Assembly: GCA_041493205.1 (NCBI GenBank)
Contig: JBGPYM010000145.1
Coordinates: 1 to 7,828 of the forward strand
Direction: 5' to 3'
DNA length: 7,828 nucleotides
DNA from: JBGPYM01 sp041493205
GTDB lineage: Bacteria; Bacteroidota; Ignavibacteria; UBA10030; UBA6906
Below, in pieces: positions 7,701 to 7,828 of the stretch. Within the stretch, counting starts at the first letter, position 1. Every line of letters begins with the position of its first letter. Below the pieces are notes generated by a model. The model saw only the letters and a program-made list of their open reading frames with translations. It had not been told where the DNA came from and ran no database searches. The position numbers were made by a program, and so were the translations under genes.

Positions 7701-7828
7701 GAGTGCCCGAGATAACTCAGGAACACGACGCCCTTCTTCACGATATCCCGGAGTATATCCCGGTTCTCTCCGTCGATCGTGTTCGGCGTGGTCTTGTACA
7801 CTTTGTAGGCGAAGCCCCCGATGGGGGG
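4760..7828 (-). CDS. C25-family (gingipain-type) cysteine peptidase with T9SS sorting domain, 5' truncated; PorU2-like
   Basis: The frame is open from the right edge (codon 7828-7826) to a TAG at 4762-4760, giving 1022 visible residues; the true start is outside, and the GTG at 7801 is merely internal. Fragment numbering counts from the edge. Residues 1 to about 172 are the end of a C25 peptidase domain: FLSYLGHSGG carries the catalytic His42 and FVTSVSCNVGAF the catalytic Cys73, followed by RGAVG (96-100) and LLGDP (162-166). Then come a CARDB-like domain (about 176-289), an Fn3-like domain (321-388), an ILEI/FAM3-like domain (about 468-557, ending GDAWSMIGRKG), a beta-sandwich (596-684), a second CARDB-like domain (687-798) and another beta domain (807-919, FSDGVQLMDGDYVAANP). 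The last part (926-1022) is a FlgD-like/T9SS type A tail with YNYPNPF and GYYFYKV. This plan resembles large proteins annotated as PorU2-like T9SS sortases, by recollection only. It is probably exported and surface-located. Its substrate and whether it acts as a sortase or general protease are inference. Confidence 0.88.
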   Translation of the reverse strand, partial: PPIGGFAYKVYKTTPNTIDGENRDILRDIVKKGVVFLSYLGHSGGRIWGVDIGSPNELENTNGRLPFVTSVSCNVGAFAEPSNNVLSEDFMLADNRGAVGVWASSSLGYASIGSALVNYFMAGVTIDSVRGFGALTTTSRLRLWQGFGSDYITVASVNLNPLLGDPLTRLALPLKPDLAVSPADISVGATVPSPNDTAVAVGLTVHNFGLVPADSVTISLTDLYDGLSTPIIDNKKIAPVRFRDSLAVQWRGTSKIGMHTFRANLDPAGAIVEVTKTNNAATLDQYVYANLLAVIRPLRNIVVPPGPQLLRVSGPIGADSISMQVVFELDTVPDFSSPYKTSSGTVTPGPVSAEWTTPSLTAGKTYFWRARTVTGSVQGAWVASLFSVSPAVPPAPLVRWRESTRQQFAGGVLNQTTATDSGVTILGSTIPIKVVAQSLGYRADLNKDYYSIVGVNEQIMSGYWWIHGSGFLALRVDELSGTRTFGSFDVPGVPGQADSMISFLNAAAPGNYIALAVIFDGRSNVTPALLSALRALGSVYIDSLQPGDAWSMIGRKGAAGGAISEHWSPTGTTRDSVEVANYYSRTSGSITSASLPMPQRWESFRWSGTGPAGTTGRRATILGVRTTGFSDSLWAISQDSTTANLQGLNSLSSDPAYVGFHVAGLLTSQDVQVTPVLKDWSADFEPPADLAVSSRTISQLIRTITSKVTSGQIGLVIYNIGYRKVDSARVVLSILETNSTRRPIASAMCDSIPIGGNRTVPFDFAIGGLPRQFTVEARVTPAGNTKDLIQENNVALCNFQVPGNEDKLAAQVRVFSDGVQLMDGDYVAANPRILVQLSNLVNPGVTPPQVDLIVDNVPVIAPIQSVNAGLRKAGGGVAGDPEFVPALSRGTHDLKVRISQINAVGGVDTVIHHVTVNVTDEYKIMQLYNYPNPFDRETWFTFVLTGSRPADALSIRIFTVAGRLIRAIDVLPGSMQIGFNRIHWDGRDAEGDEIANGYYFYKVVVKGNDKTETALGKLVKAR

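Overview
The window carries genes on both strands in moderately GC-rich DNA. Two of the encoded proteins end in type IX secretion system (T9SS) C-terminal sorting domains, with the motifs QNYPNPFNPTT and YNYPNPF. Such tails are typical of the Bacteroidota/Ignavibacteriota and wider FCB group, so the source is most likely a Gram-negative FCB bacterium, perhaps Ignavibacteria-like. No marker gene is present to settle this.

Left block (1-2234, plus strand): the 3' end of a small YCII-related protein is followed with no gap by a complete 639-residue sodium:solute symporter. The pair looks translationally coupled. A strong stem-loop at 2344-2379 followed by a T-rich stretch closes this unit.

Middle block (2515-4676, plus strand): first comes an exported protein with a signal peptide, a TIGR03790-family domain, a beta-rich domain and a T9SS sorting tail. 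It is followed 23 nt later by a 141-residue helix-turn-helix protein. This second protein resembles the DNA-binding half of an IS481/IS3-type transposase, has no catalytic domain, and is preceded by a strong Shine-Dalgarno sequence.

Right block (7828-4760, minus strand): a large, 5'-truncated C25 (gingipain-type) cysteine peptidase with visible His and Cys catalytic motifs. After the peptidase come CARDB-like, Fn3-like, ILEI/FAM3-like and other beta domains, then a T9SS sorting tail. The overall plan resembles proteins annotated as PorU2-like sortases. It converges on the helix-turn-helix gene across an 83-nt gap.

The most interesting observation is that the TIGR03790 domain appears to share a set of motifs, at nearly the same spacing, with the C25 peptidase in the same window, but with the catalytic His and Cys positions replaced. 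It may be an inactive relative of the C25 fold. No CRISPR array, tRNA, rRNA or complete mobile element was seen.
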